Positions 51,139 to 59,908 are shown, counted from the stretch's first letter. The stretch is DNA of 64,000 nucleotides from UBA4615 sp044368415 (GCA_044368415.1 JBIPLJ010000011.1:23695-87694); one strand, 5' to 3'. Notes: a model not told the origin generated them from the sequence alone. Translations and numbers: made by a program.

Positions 51139-51241
51139 GCGCAGCCAAGGCAACAAAGCCGACTGAAGCGAGCGCGATCGCCCACGACGCAAGCGCGGAG
51201 CCGGTCTGTAGCGAGGCGGGGCGGGGCAGGTTGCGGCGCAT
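51119..51241 (-). CDS. Possible 40-residue membrane protein
   Basis: A 40-codon frame from ATG 51,241 reads MRRNLPRPASLQTGSALASW and then a hydrophobic stretch (AIALASVGFVALAAL, residues 21-35) with a charged end (NLFRD). This gives a basic N-terminus and one transmembrane helix. AGGA lies about 10 nt upstream. Its last 20 nt overlap the end of the dioxygenase gene on the other strand. No family is recognised. The alternative is chance coding in GC-rich DNA, but the hydrophobic profile and ribosome site favour a real small gene. Confidence 0.45.
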   Translation of the reverse strand: MRRNLPRPASLQTGSALASWAIALASVGFVALAALNLFRD

Positions 51242-51485
51242 GGCGGTTTTTTCCTAAGGGTTCGAAGCGTAATCCCGCGGCCGCATCGCGAGTGTGCGGA
51301 GATACCCAATTTCACAACCATGAAGACATCTGTTGCCGCCACGCCGCATTGGTGCGCACGGCGCCGGTCAGTCTCAGTAGTCGACCCCCTGGATGCTGCT
51401 GGCGAGTAGCGTGCCCTCGCTGCCTCCTAACGGGCCGACCTTGTTCGCCCAGGGCGTGGTGGTCTCGCTGCGTAAGCGGTGCTCG

Positions 51486-51566
51486 CCGAGCCGAGCCGAG
51501 CCGAGCGGGGCGGGGCGGGGCGGGGCGGGGCGGGGCGGGGCGGGGCGGGGCGGGGCGGGGCGGGGC
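51486..51566. repeat. Pentanucleotide tandem array (CCGAG)4 then (GGGGC)12
   Basis: Four CCGAG units (51,486-51,505) run into twelve perfect GGGGC units (51,507-51,566). The twelve G4 runs, each one base apart, can form G-quadruplexes on the plus strand. The array lies in the 507-bp gap between the dioxygenase and MATE genes, 80 bp from the 3' end of the MATE gene. Apart from the small minus-strand frame at 51,119-51,241, I see no gene in this gap. Slippage should make its copy number variable. Confidence 0.95.
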
Positions 51567-51645
51567 GAGCAGGAGAGCCTGGTCGAGCGGATGCGCGGGC
51601 GCGGGGGCGCCGGTCATGGCGGCGGTGCGAGGGAGTCGTTCGACG

Positions 51646-53028
51646 TCACCGAGGTAAGGGGGTCGAGGGGGTGAGCGGGGAGCGCTGCCCGGCCGTCCGG
51701 GTCGTCGCCCGCCAGGGCGTGACCCGGACCGCCAGCGCGGTGCCCGCGCCGTAGACGAGCATCGCCGCCGCGACCAGCGCGAAGTACTGCCACGCCTCGG
51801 CATCGTGGGTCGCCAGCCAGGCGCCGACCGCGGCGACCAGCACCAGCCGCACGGTGGAGGCGAGCACCGGCCCGAGCACCTTGCCGGATCCCTGCGACGC
51901 GAAGTACAGGGTGAGCCCGAGGCCGAAGGCGGCGAACGCCGGGCCCGCCCAGCGCAGGTACGCACGGGCATGGACGAGCACCGTCTCGTCGCGGGTGAAC
52001 AGCATCGCCCAGGCGTCGGGGGCGATGGACACGATCGCGCCGAGCACGCCGAGCATCACCGCCGACACGCCGCCTGCGGTCCAGGCCACGCGACGCGCTC
52101 GGGCGACATCGCCAGCCCCGATCGCCATGCCGACCATCGGCACCGACGCGACGCCGATGCCGAAGGCGATCGGGATCAGCAGGAACTCGAGCCGCTGCCC
52201 GATGCTGTAGCCGGCGAGCTCCGCCACGCCGAGCCGCGCAACCAGCCCCGTGAAGATCAGCACGGTCAGCACCGACTGCACCGGCGACAGGCAGGCGAGC
52301 GCGCCGACCTTCAGGATGTCGGCGAACATGTCGCCGCGCATCGTGAAGCCGCGCAGGCTCAGGGTCATCCGCGCCCGGCCGCTGCCGAGCCACCAGATGA
52401 GAAAGGCGACGCCGGCCCCAGTCGCGACGATCTGGCCGACCGCGATGCCGGGCATGCCGTATCGCGGGATCGGGCCGAGCCCCAGGCCGAGCGCGCCTCC
52501 GATCGCGATCTGCAGCGCCGACGACACCAACAGCGTGGTCGAGGGCACGCGCATGTCGCCGGTGCCACGCAGCACCGAGGCGAGTGTGTTGAGCAGCCAG
52601 ACCAGCACCGCGCCGAAAAACAGCACGCCTGAATAGCGCGTGGCGAGCTCGAGCACCTCGCCGCGGCCGCCGAGCGCGTGATAGAGCGTCGGGCCGAACA
52701 CGAGAAAGAGCACCGAGGTGAGCAGTCCCGCGACGGTGCCGATCACCACGGCGTGCACGGCGAGGGTGCGCGCGCGCTCGGGATCCTGTGCGCCGAGCGC
52801 GCGGCTGACGGCCGACGACACGCCGCCGCCCATCGCACCGGCCGACATCATCTGCACCAGCATCGCGAACGGAAACACCAGCGCCATCGCGGCGAGCGGC
52901 GCGGTGCCGAGCAGACCGACGTAGCGCGTCTCGGCGATGCCAACCGCGACCGTCATCGTCATCGCGAGCACGTTGGGCAGCGCCAGGCGAAGCAGGGTCG
53001 GTAGGATCGGGCCGGCGGTGAGCAACAT
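51646..53028 (-). CDS. MATE family efflux transporter
   Basis: The 460-residue protein has 12 hydrophobic helices in two similar halves. It starts ILPTLLRLALPNVLAMTMTV and has GGGVSSAVSRALGAQDPERA near 67-86, the MATE motif after helix 2, repeated as VGMAIGAGDVARARRVAW-like sequence in the second half near 290. It exports cationic or toxic compounds using Na+ or H+. The last 20 residues (RTAGQRSPLTPSTPLPR and before) run toward the GGGGC array and may vary among strains. A divergent MarR gene probably controls it. Confidence 0.9.
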   Translation of the reverse strand: MLLTAGPILPTLLRLALPNVLAMTMTVAVGIAETRYVGLLGTAPLAAMALVFPFAMLVQMMSAGAMGGGVSSAVSRALGAQDPERARTLAVHAVVIGTVAGLLTSVLFLVFGPTLYHALGGRGEVLELATRYSGVLFFGAVLVWLLNTLASVLRGTGDMRVPSTTLLVSSALQIAIGGALGLGLGPIPRYGMPGIAVGQIVATGAGVAFLIWWLGSGRARMTLSLRGFTMRGDMFADILKVGALACLSPVQSVLTVLIFTGLVARLGVAELAGYSIGQRLEFLLIPIAFGIGVASVPMVGMAIGAGDVARARRVAWTAGGVSAVMLGVLGAIVSIAPDAWAMLFTRDETVLVHARAYLRWAGPAFAAFGLGLTLYFASQGSGKVLGPVLASTVRLVLVAAVGAWLATHDAEAWQYFALVAAAMLVYGAGTALAVRVTPWRATTRTAGQRSPLTPSTPLPR

Positions 53029-53071
53029 GGGGCCTCTGGGATCGGGACGGGCACGCAGGCCGCCCCTAAGG

Positions 53072-53100
53072 GTTGCATCTACAATCGTTGCAGTTACAAT
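53072..53100. promoter_or_regulatory. Tandem operator and promoter between MATE and marR genes
   Basis: Two copies of GTTGCA-NN-TACAAT (53,072-53,085 and 53,087-53,100), 15 bp apart, each contain a TTG...CAA dyad. TTGCAT (53,073) and TACAAT (53,095) with a 16-nt spacer form a plus-strand promoter whose start would be the A of the marR ATG, giving a leaderless mRNA. A MarR dimer bound here would block both genes. Confidence 0.55.
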
Positions 53101-53106
53101 TTACCC

Positions 53107-53571
53107 ATGGTCGAAGCCGTTGTCCAACCGAGGGGCTGCACGAACTTCAAGCTGCGCCAGCTGCTGCGCGCGGTCGCCCGCATCTACGACGCCGAGTTCG
53201 CGCAGGCGGGCCTGAAGGGCACGCAGTTCTCGCTGCTGTCGAACGTGATCGAGCGGGCGCCGGTGCAGCCGGCCGAGCTGGCGCGCAGCATGGGGCTGGA
53301 CGCCTCCACGCTGACCCGCAACCTGCGCGTGCTGATCGAGCAGGGCTGGATCGTGCAGGGCCCCGGCGCCGATGCGCGCAGCCGGCTGGTGACGCCGACC
53401 GCCGCCGGGCGGGCCAAGCAGCTCGAGGCGCGCCGCCACTGGAAGCGCGCCCAGCTCGCGCTGCGCCAGCGGCTCGGCGCCGAGCGCGTCGCGGCGCTGC
53501 ATGCGCTGATCGACGACGGGCTGGTCCTACTCGACGACGGCGAGGCGGACTCGGACGCTGAGCGGGGCTGA
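53107..53571 (+). CDS. MarR family transcriptional regulator
   Basis: The 154-residue winged-helix protein has FKLRQLLRAVARIYDAEFAQ near 14-33, the recognition helix region LARSMGLDASTLTRNLRVLI near 58-77, and a wing QGPGADARSRLVTPTAAGR near 83-101. It probably represses itself and the divergent MATE pump through the tandem repeat between them, being released by a pump substrate. ATG 53,107 lies directly at the predicted transcript start. Confidence 0.88.
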   Translation: MVEAVVQPRGCTNFKLRQLLRAVARIYDAEFAQAGLKGTQFSLLSNVIERAPVQPAELARSMGLDASTLTRNLRVLIEQGWIVQGPGADARSRLVTPTAAGRAKQLEARRHWKRAQLALRQRLGAERVAALHALIDDGLVLLDDGEADSDAERG

Positions 53572-53643
53572 CGCGGCCGATCGTCCCCGCGCCCGCCGGA
53601 CCGGATGCGGTGTCCGCCGCGGCCCCGATGCGATACTGGGTGC

Positions 53644-54450
53644 ATGCACGACGCCACCCCCACCTCCCCCGACACCGTCCCTCGCCTCGAAGGCGCCCCC
53701 AACTTCCGCGCCGTCGAACCGCTGCCCGCGGCGGGCGGCCGCCTGCGCGCGGCACGCATCTTCCGCTCCGACGCGCTCCACCGGCTGACCGACGCCGACC
53801 GCGAGACCTTCGCCTCGCTGGACATCGGCGCCGTGCTCGACCTGCGGCGCGACGACGAGCGCAGCCAGATGCCGAGCCGCTGGCCGGCGCGCGCGCCGCG
53901 CGAGGTCCTGACCTTCGACGTGCTGCCCGACCTACAGGCGGTCCGCGCTGGCGGCTGGCGCGTACAGCTCGCCGAGACGGAGTTCGACGCGGGTGGCGCG
54001 CACCGCTGGATGACCGAGACCTACGGCCGGATGCCCGCGGCGCTCGCACCCGCGGTGCACGAGGCCGCGCGACGGCTTGCGCGGCGCGGCGAGGGCCCGA
54101 CCCGGGTGCTCGTGCACTGCACGGCGGGCAAGGACCGCACCGGCTTCGTGGTCGCGATGCTGCTGGCCGCGCTCGGCGTGCCGCGCGAAGCGATCGTCGA
54201 CGACTACCTCGAGAGCGCCCGCCGGCGGGCACCGGCCGCGCTCGCCGACATGCTGATCGCACTGTCCGGGGAGTCGCCGAGCGCGCGGATGCGCGAGGCG
54301 ATCGAGACGATCGCCGACGTACGCGCCGACTGGCTGGACACCGCCCTGCGCACCGCCGAGCGCGGGCACGGCTCGCTCGACGGCTACCTGACGGCGGCGG
54401 GCGTGGATGCACCACTGCGCGGGGCGCTGCGCGAGACGCTGCTGACTTGA
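53644..54450 (+). CDS. Tyrosine-protein phosphatase family protein
   Basis: The 268-residue protein is a dual-specificity-like phosphatase of the bacterial Y_phosphatase3 type: APNFRAVEPLPAAGGRLRAA near 18-37, RSDALHRLTDADRETFASLD near 41-60, LDLRRDDERSQMP near 66, and the P-loop HCTAGKDRTG near 158 (CX5R with Cys and Arg). It removes phosphate from a protein or phosphoinositide-like substrate. It is a single gene between marR and the region of broken genes. Confidence 0.85.
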   Translation: MHDATPTSPDTVPRLEGAPNFRAVEPLPAAGGRLRAARIFRSDALHRLTDADRETFASLDIGAVLDLRRDDERSQMPSRWPARAPREVLTFDVLPDLQAVRAGGWRVQLAETEFDAGGAHRWMTETYGRMPAALAPAVHEAARRLARRGEGPTRVLVHCTAGKDRTGFVVAMLLAALGVPREAIVDDYLESARRRAPAALADMLIALSGESPSARMREAIETIADVRADWLDTALRTAERGHGSLDGYLTAAGVDAPLRGALRETLLT

Positions 54451-54505
54451 GCCGCACGAACGGCGCGGCGCGCCCGCCGGCCCCGTCCGCGCGGCCCGGC
54501 CCGGC

Positions 54506-55478
54506 TCACTGGTCGAGCTTGATGCCGGCGTCCCGGATCAGCTTACCGAAGCGCTCGAACTCGGCCCGGTTGAGCGCGCCGAACGGCTCGCGCGTGAGCG
54601 TGCCGGGCTCGCCGCCCAGCCCGCGCAGCTTGGCCTGCACGTCGGGCCTCTGCAGCACGCGGCCGACTCCGGCGGTGAGCCGGTCAAACACCGGCTGCGG
54701 CGCGCCGCCGGTCACGAAGAGCCCGTACCAGGTGGCCGTCTCGGCACCGGCCACGCCCGCCTCGGAGAGTGTCGACAGCTCAGGCAGCTCGGGCGAGCGC
54801 TTCGGCGTCGTGATTGCGAGCGCGCGCAGCTTGCCCGAGCGGATGTGCTGGATCGCCGAGGAGGTGGTGTCGAACATCGTCTAGACCTGCCCCGACATCA
54901 GGTCGAGATGGGCCTACGCGCTGCCCTTGTAGGGCACGTGCACGGGCCTCGTGCCGGTGGCGGCGGCGAAGGCCTCGCCGGCGATGTACTGGCTGCTGCC
55001 GACGCCGGAGGGGGCGTACTTCAGCTCACCGGGCTTCGACTTCGCGAGCGCGACCAGGTCGGCGAGGCGCTTCACCGGCAGCGCCGGGTTCACCACCAGC
55101 ACGTTTGGCACGTTGACGATCAGCGAGATCGGCGCGATGTCGCTGATCGAGTCGAAAGCGAGCTTGATCAGGTGCGGCGCGATCGCCTTCCCGGTGTTCG
55201 TCGCGGCGAGCAGCGTGTGGCCGTCGGGCGGCGCCTTGGCGGTGAGGTCCGCCGCGTTGGTGTTCGAGGCACCCGGCCGGTGCTCGACCACGACCTGCTG
55301 GCCGAGCGCGGCCGACAGCCTCTCGGCGAGCATGCGCGCGATGATGTCGGTACCGCCGCCGGCATTGGCGCCGACCATGACGCGAAGGGGCTTCGAGGAC
55401 CAGGCCGAGCCCGGCTGCGACTGGGCGAAGGCGGCGGCAGGCGCCAGCAGCGGCGATGCGCTCGCGGCGGTGACGGCG
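54506..55478 (-). pseudogene. Bug/TctC-type binding protein gene with two in-frame amber codons and lost 5' end
   Basis: One continuous frame encodes a tripartite tricarboxylate (Bug) binding protein: KPLRVMVGANAGGGTDIIAR, then APPDGHTLLAATNTGKAIAP, VPYKGSA, and FDTTSSAIQHIRSGKLRALA to a normal C-terminus. Two TAG codons interrupt it at 54,914-54,916 and 54,881-54,883, each where relatives have an ordinary residue and where CAG (Gln) would fit. At the front only the end of a signal peptide (TAASASPLLAPAAAFAQ) remains; beyond about 55,478 the sequence belongs to a nuclease fragment. It is dead unless amber codons are read through and a new start is used. Confidence 0.8.
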
Positions 55479-55483
55479 TCAAG

Positions 55484-56074
55484 CGCCTGCGCACGGTGCG
55501 CTTCGGCGAGGACCTGCCGCTCGGGCAGGGCGCGACCGCACGCCTGACCCACGCCGGCCACATCTTTGGCGCGGCCAGCGTACGGCTCGCGCTCAACGGC
55601 GCCTCGGTGCTGTTCTCGGGCGACCTCGGCCGCTACGACGACCTGCTGATGCGCGACCCCGCCGACCCGCCGGCGGCCGACACCCTGGTGATCGAGAGCA
55701 CCTACGGCGACCGGCTGCACGCCGGCGACGACCCATCCGAGGCGCTCGCCGCCATCGTGCGCCGTACGGTCGCGCGCGGCGGCACGGTGCTGCTGCCGGC
55801 CTTCGCCGTCGGCCGCGCGCAGCAGCTGCTGCTGCGCGTCATCGAGATCCGCGCGGAGGTGGCGACGCTGCACGGGCTGTCGGCGCACGCAGACGCGGAC
55901 GACCTGCTGCGCTGGGCCCGTGCGATGCCCGCCGCGCCGCGGCGCGTGCTGGTCTCGCACGGCGAGCCGGCGGCGGCACAGGCCTTGGCCGCGGGGCTGC
56001 GGGGCACGCTGCACTGGCAGGTCGAGGTTCCGGCAACTAGAGACACGGCAGACCTGGACCATCCCGGACACTGA
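55484..56074 (+). pseudogene. Fragment of an MBL-fold beta-CASP exonuclease with internal deletion
   Basis: The frame from about 55,484 reads LRTVRFGEDLPLGQGATARL, then THAGHIFGAASVRLAL, SGDLGRYDDLL, IESTYGDR, and VLLPAFAVGRAQQLLLRVIE. It then jumps straight to IRAEVATLHGLSAHADADDL near 55,850. In intact RNA-processing exonucleases about 150 or more residues lie between these last two motifs. The metallo-beta-lactamase front, including HxHxDH, is also missing. So 5' and internal deletions have removed the active site, leaving a frame that stays open to 56,074. Confidence 0.75.
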
Positions 56075-56123
56075 TCGCCCCACCGGGGCGATCGGGAACA
56101 CTCGGCAGATGCAACGGACGTTC

Positions 56124-56153
56124 ATTGCAACATAGTTGCGATGCTGCTATCGT
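56124..56153 (+). promoter_or_regulatory. Promoter with overlapping dyad upstream of the TonB receptor operon
   Basis: TTGCAA (56,125-56,130), a 17-nt spacer and TATCGT (56,148-56,153) form a likely sigma-70 promoter. A dyad with GCAAC-ATA-GTTGC at its core (56,127-56,139) and outer AT/AT pairs (56,124-56,142) covers its -35 box. Its 19-bp size resembles a metal-repressor box, although the sequence is not the AT-rich Fur consensus. Another GCAAC lies at 56,111-56,115. Confidence 0.45.
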
Positions 56154-56186
56154 TCGTCGCCTCACGGACTGCGCCGGGTCTTCCAC

Positions 56187-58343
56187 ATGTCAGCACATCC
56201 CGTCTGGCGCACGGCCGGACGCGGCTCGCGCGCCCTCCTGGCGGCCGCGCTGTCCGCGCCTGCGATCGCCATCGGCCAAACGCCACCCGCCTCACCGGCA
56301 GTCGAGCTGCCGCCGGTCGAGGTCGTCGGCAGGACCGAGTCCGGTGCTTATCGTGATGAAGAGGCCGAAGGCGCCAAGACAGACCTGCCGCTGCGCGAAC
56401 TGCCCCAGTCCGTGCGCACGATCACCCGCCGGGCGATCGACGATCTCGGCGCGATCCGCCTCGACGACGTCCTCGACTACGTGGGCGGCGTCTCGCGGCA
56501 GAACAACTTCGGCGGGCTGTGGGACAACATCGCCATCCGGGGACTGCCGGGTAACGAGAACACCGGCATGGCTACGCTGCTGAACGGGTTCCCGTCGAAC
56601 CGCGGCTTCAACGGGCCGCGCGACCTCGCTCCGATCGACCGGGTGGAGTTCCTCAAGGGCCCGGCCAGTGCCCTCTACGGATCGTCGGAGCCGGGCGGGA
56701 CGCTGAACCTGGTGTCGAAGCGCCCCCAATGGCGATCGGCTCACTCCGTCGAGGCCTATCTGGGCAGCTTCGGCTTCTGGCGGGGCGCGGCGGACACCAC
56801 CGGCCCCATCGGCGACTCGGTCGCCTATCGGCTCAACGCGGCCATCGAGCAACGCGACGGGTTCCGGGACTTCGTCGGCACCGACCGCTGGCTGATCGCG
56901 CCCGCGCTGTCCGCGCGCCTGGGGCCGCGGACCTCGCTCGAGTACGTCGGCGAGTTCCTGCACCAGGCCACGCCGCTGGATCGGGGCGTGGTCGCGGTCG
57001 GCGGCCAGCTGGGCGCGGTCCCGCGCTCCCGCTTCCTGGGTGAACCGGGCGACGGCGCGCTCGAGGTCGACAACCGCACGCATCAGATCGTGCTCGGCCA
57101 TGCCTGGTCCGAGCAATGGCGAAGCCGATTCGGACTGCAGTACCGCGAGACGAGCCTGCAGGGCTTCTCGACCGAAGCGACGGCCCTGCTCGCCGATGAC
57201 CGCACGCTGCGGCGACAGCGCCGCTACCGCGACTACCGCTCCGACGACATCACCGCCCAGGCCGAGGTGATCGGCAACGTGCGTGCGCTAGGTCTGGAGC
57301 ACGAGCTGCTGCTCGGACTCGAGACCTCCCGGTTCGATCAGGACACGCTGATGCTGCGGGTCAACCCGAGCGCGGCCGCGCCCTACGCGATCGACATCCT
57401 CGCTCCGGTCTACGGCCAGACGCGGCCCGTGCCGTTGCCCAATACCGACACGCGCGAGCGCCTGAGGACCAACGCGATCTACCTGCAGGACTCGATCCGC
57501 GTCGCGCAGGACTGGCGCGTGGTGGCGGGCATGAGGATCGACGACGTCGAGCAGTCGCTCCTGAACCGGCGCACCGGGACGACGACCGTCACCGACCTGA
57601 CCGCAACGTCGCCGCGATTGGGCGTCACCTGGCTCGCCTCGCGCAACCTCAGCCTCTATGCGAATAGCGGCCGCTCGTTCAGGCCGAACGTCGGGGTAGA
57701 CGCCGCGGGCGCCTCGTTCGACCCGGAGTCTGCCCGCTCTGCCGAGCTCGGCGCCAAGTGGGAGAGCGACGACCGGCGACTGGGCGCCACCGCTGCGGTG
57801 TTCGACATCCGCAAGCGCAACGTGCTGACCGCCGATCCGACGAACACCGCCTTCTCGGTCGCGGCCGGCGAGATCGGCAGCCGCGGCCTCGAGCTCGACG
57901 TGGCGGGACAGCTGACGCGCCACTGGCGGCTGAACGCGAGCTTCGTCTACAGCGACGTCCGCGTGCTGCGCGACAACACGCTCGAGGTGGACGGCCGGCT
58001 GCTGAATTCGCCTCGGGTCAACGGCAGCGTTCTTGCGGTGTACGAGGATGCACTGCCCAACGGCCAGCGCATCGGAGTCGGCGGTGGCGTGACCCACGTG
58101 GGCGAACGGCTCGGTCAGGCCCGCACGCAGGCGGACGCCGCGGCCGGCACGCCCGCATTCGAACTGCCGTCCTACACCACCGCACGGCTGGTGGCCTGGT
58201 GGCGGCTGACGCCTTCACTGCGCCTGACGCTCGATGTCGACAACGTCTTCGACACCGTCTACTACACCAGCTCGTTCAGCAGGGTGTGGATCACGCCTGG
58301 CATGCCGAGGATGGTCACAGCAGGCATCCAGGGCCGGTTCTGA
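56187..58343 (+). CDS. TonB-dependent siderophore/metallophore receptor
   Basis: The 718-residue protein has a signal peptide (to about residue 30). The plug domain has ELPPVEVVGRTESGAYRDEE near 40-59 (TonB-box area), LRELPQSVRTITRRAIDDLG near 69-88, and EFLKGPASALYGSSEPGGTL near 155-174. A beta barrel follows, ending ITPGMPRMVTAGIQGRF with the terminal Phe. It takes up a metal chelate across the outer membrane using TonB energy. ATG 56,187 begins the signal peptide. It is the first gene of an operon that goes on with an ABC importer and ExbBD, so it has its own inner-membrane route and energy source. Confidence 0.93.
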   Translation: MSAHPVWRTAGRGSRALLAAALSAPAIAIGQTPPASPAVELPPVEVVGRTESGAYRDEEAEGAKTDLPLRELPQSVRTITRRAIDDLGAIRLDDVLDYVGGVSRQNNFGGLWDNIAIRGLPGNENTGMATLLNGFPSNRGFNGPRDLAPIDRVEFLKGPASALYGSSEPGGTLNLVSKRPQWRSAHSVEAYLGSFGFWRGAADTTGPIGDSVAYRLNAAIEQRDGFRDFVGTDRWLIAPALSARLGPRTSLEYVGEFLHQATPLDRGVVAVGGQLGAVPRSRFLGEPGDGALEVDNRTHQIVLGHAWSEQWRSRFGLQYRETSLQGFSTEATALLADDRTLRRQRRYRDYRSDDITAQAEVIGNVRALGLEHELLLGLETSRFDQDTLMLRVNPSAAAPYAIDILAPVYGQTRPVPLPNTDTRERLRTNAIYLQDSIRVAQDWRVVAGMRIDDVEQSLLNRRTGTTTVTDLTATSPRLGVTWLASRNLSLYANSGRSFRPNVGVDAAGASFDPESARSAELGAKWESDDRRLGATAAVFDIRKRNVLTADPTNTAFSVAAGEIGSRGLELDVAGQLTRHWRLNASFVYSDVRVLRDNTLEVDGRLLNSPRVNGSVLAVYEDALPNGQRIGVGGGVTHVGERLGQARTQADAAAGTPAFELPSYTTARLVAWWRLTPSLRLTLDVDNVFDTVYYTSSFSRVWITPGMPRMVTAGIQGRF

Positions 58344-58345
58344 GC

Positions 58346-59908
58346 ATGGGGGTGGGACCTGCATCGCGGCGGCGCAAAATGCTCGGCGCGGCCGCGGCCG
58401 CGCTCGCAACGGGTGTCGCCCGGCCCGTGCAGGCCGAGACCGGACACGCGCCTCTGGTCGTGGTGGGACCGTGGGAGATCGGCGGCCTCGCGCCGGCCCG
58501 CAGCGGCTACGTGTTCGCGCGGATGCAGGTGGCCGAGACGCTCGTGGACATCGGCGAGGACGGCATGCCGATGCCGGGCCTCGCGGCGTCCTGGAGCACC
58601 TCGCCCGACGGGCTGCTCTGGCGCTTCACGCTGCGCGGCGGCGCGCACTTCCACGACGGCTCGCCCGTCACGGCCGACGCCGTCGCGCGTTCGCTGCGCG
58701 AGGCGACGACGCCGCCCGCCGCACTGGCGCTGGCGCCCATCCGTTCGATCGACGCGGACCGGGATGGCGTGGTCGCGATCCGCCTGAAGACGCCGTTCGG
58801 CGGCCTCGCGTCGCTGATGTCGCACTACAGCGCGATCGTCCTCGGCCCCGCGAGCTATGGCCGAGACAGCGCGGTCAAGTCGATCGTCGCGACGGGGCCC
58901 TATCGGATCACGACGCTCGCCCCCCCGCAGCAGCTCGACGCCGAGCGCTTCGAGACATGGCAGGGCAACGGCCCGCCCCCCGCGGTGGCGCGCGTGCGCT
59001 ATCTCGTCGCGAGCCGGGCCGAGACCCGGTCGATGATGGCCGAGAGCGGCCAGGCGGACCTGGCCTTCTCGCTCGATCCCGCGAGCGTGTCGCGCCTGTC
59101 GTCGCGCAACAGCGCCGCGATCGCATCGGTGCTGCTGCCGCGCACGCTCATCGTCAAGCTCAACGCAGGGCTTCCGGCGCTCGGCGACCTCCGCGTCCGA
59201 CGCGCGCTGGCCCTCGCGATCGATCGAGAGGGCATCGCGCGGGCGCTGATGCGTGACGCGACGCTCGCCGCCACCCAGCTGTTTCCCCCCTCGATGTCGG
59301 GCTGGCACGATCCCGCCCGCCCGCCGCTGGCGCACGACCCCGTAGCAGCGGCCCGACTGCTAGACGAGGCGGGCTGGCGGCTCGTCGCGGGCACTCGGCG
59401 CGACGCCCGCGGCCAACCGCTGGCGCTGGGGCTGCGGACCTTTCCCGATCGCCCCGAGCTGCCCACCATCGCCGCCGCGCTCCAGGCGCAGTGGCGGCGC
59501 ATCGGGGTCGAGGTCCCGGTCTCGATCGGCAACTCGGGCGACATTCCGCTGGCGCATCGGGACGGCACGCTGCAGCTCGCCCTCGCGGCCCGCAACTACG
59601 GTGCCATGGCCGATCCGGTCGGCACGCTGCTGCAGGACTTCGGGGCGGGCGGCGGCGACTGGGGCGCGACCAGATGGCGTGACGACACCGTGGTGGCCGC
59701 GCTCGACACGCTGTCTGCCGGCAGGGCGTCGGCGAGCGAGGCGACGCGCATGAGGCGCCGCATCGCGGAGGCCCTTCACGACGACCTGCCCGTCATCCCG
59801 GTGGCCTGGTATCGGCAACAGGTCGCGGTGAGCCGGCGAATCGATCCGGTACGCCTCGATCCGTTCGAACGCTCGTACCGGCTGACCCAGATCCGGTGGC
59901 GACGATGA
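58346..59908 (+). CDS. ABC transporter substrate-binding protein, family 5 (oligopeptide/nickel type)
   Basis: The 520-residue protein begins with a Tat-like signal (SRRRKMLGAAAAALATGVAR) and is a family 5 binding protein: ETLVDIGEDGMPMPGLAASW near 63-82, LLWRFTLRGGAHFHDGSPVT near 90-109, ATGPYRIT near 180, and LRVRRALALAIDREGIARAL near 282-301. Relatives bind peptides, Ni-chelates or opine-like metallophores. Its place directly after a TonB receptor suggests the same ligand is handed over in the periplasm. It starts 2 nt after the receptor stop; its TGA overlaps the next ATG. Confidence 0.9.
   Translation: MGVGPASRRRKMLGAAAAALATGVARPVQAETGHAPLVVVGPWEIGGLAPARSGYVFARMQVAETLVDIGEDGMPMPGLAASWSTSPDGLLWRFTLRGGAHFHDGSPVTADAVARSLREATTPPAALALAPIRSIDADRDGVVAIRLKTPFGGLASLMSHYSAIVLGPASYGRDSAVKSIVATGPYRITTLAPPQQLDAERFETWQGNGPPPAVARVRYLVASRAETRSMMAESGQADLAFSLDPASVSRLSSRNSAAIASVLLPRTLIVKLNAGLPALGDLRVRRALALAIDREGIARALMRDATLAATQLFPPSMSGWHDPARPPLAHDPVAAARLLDEAGWRLVAGTRRDARGQPLALGLRTFPDRPELPTIAAALQAQWRRIGVEVPVSIGNSGDIPLAHRDGTLQLALAARNYGAMADPVGTLLQDFGAGGGDWGATRWRDDTVVAALDTLSAGRASASEATRMRRRIAEALHDDLPVIPVAWYRQQVAVSRRIDPVRLDPFERSYRLTQIRWRR

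Noticed and set aside
51486..51566. CRISPR array
   Set aside because: The units are 5 bp without spacers and there are no cas genes nearby; it is a simple tandem repeat.
51292..51754. Open frames reading through the GGGGC array with repeated Gly-Arg
   Set aside because: Frames stay open only because of the repeat; no homology or ribosome site supports translation.
54881..54916. TAG codons as pyrrolysine sites
   Set aside because: Bug proteins do not use pyrrolysine and no pyl genes are present; loss of function fits better.
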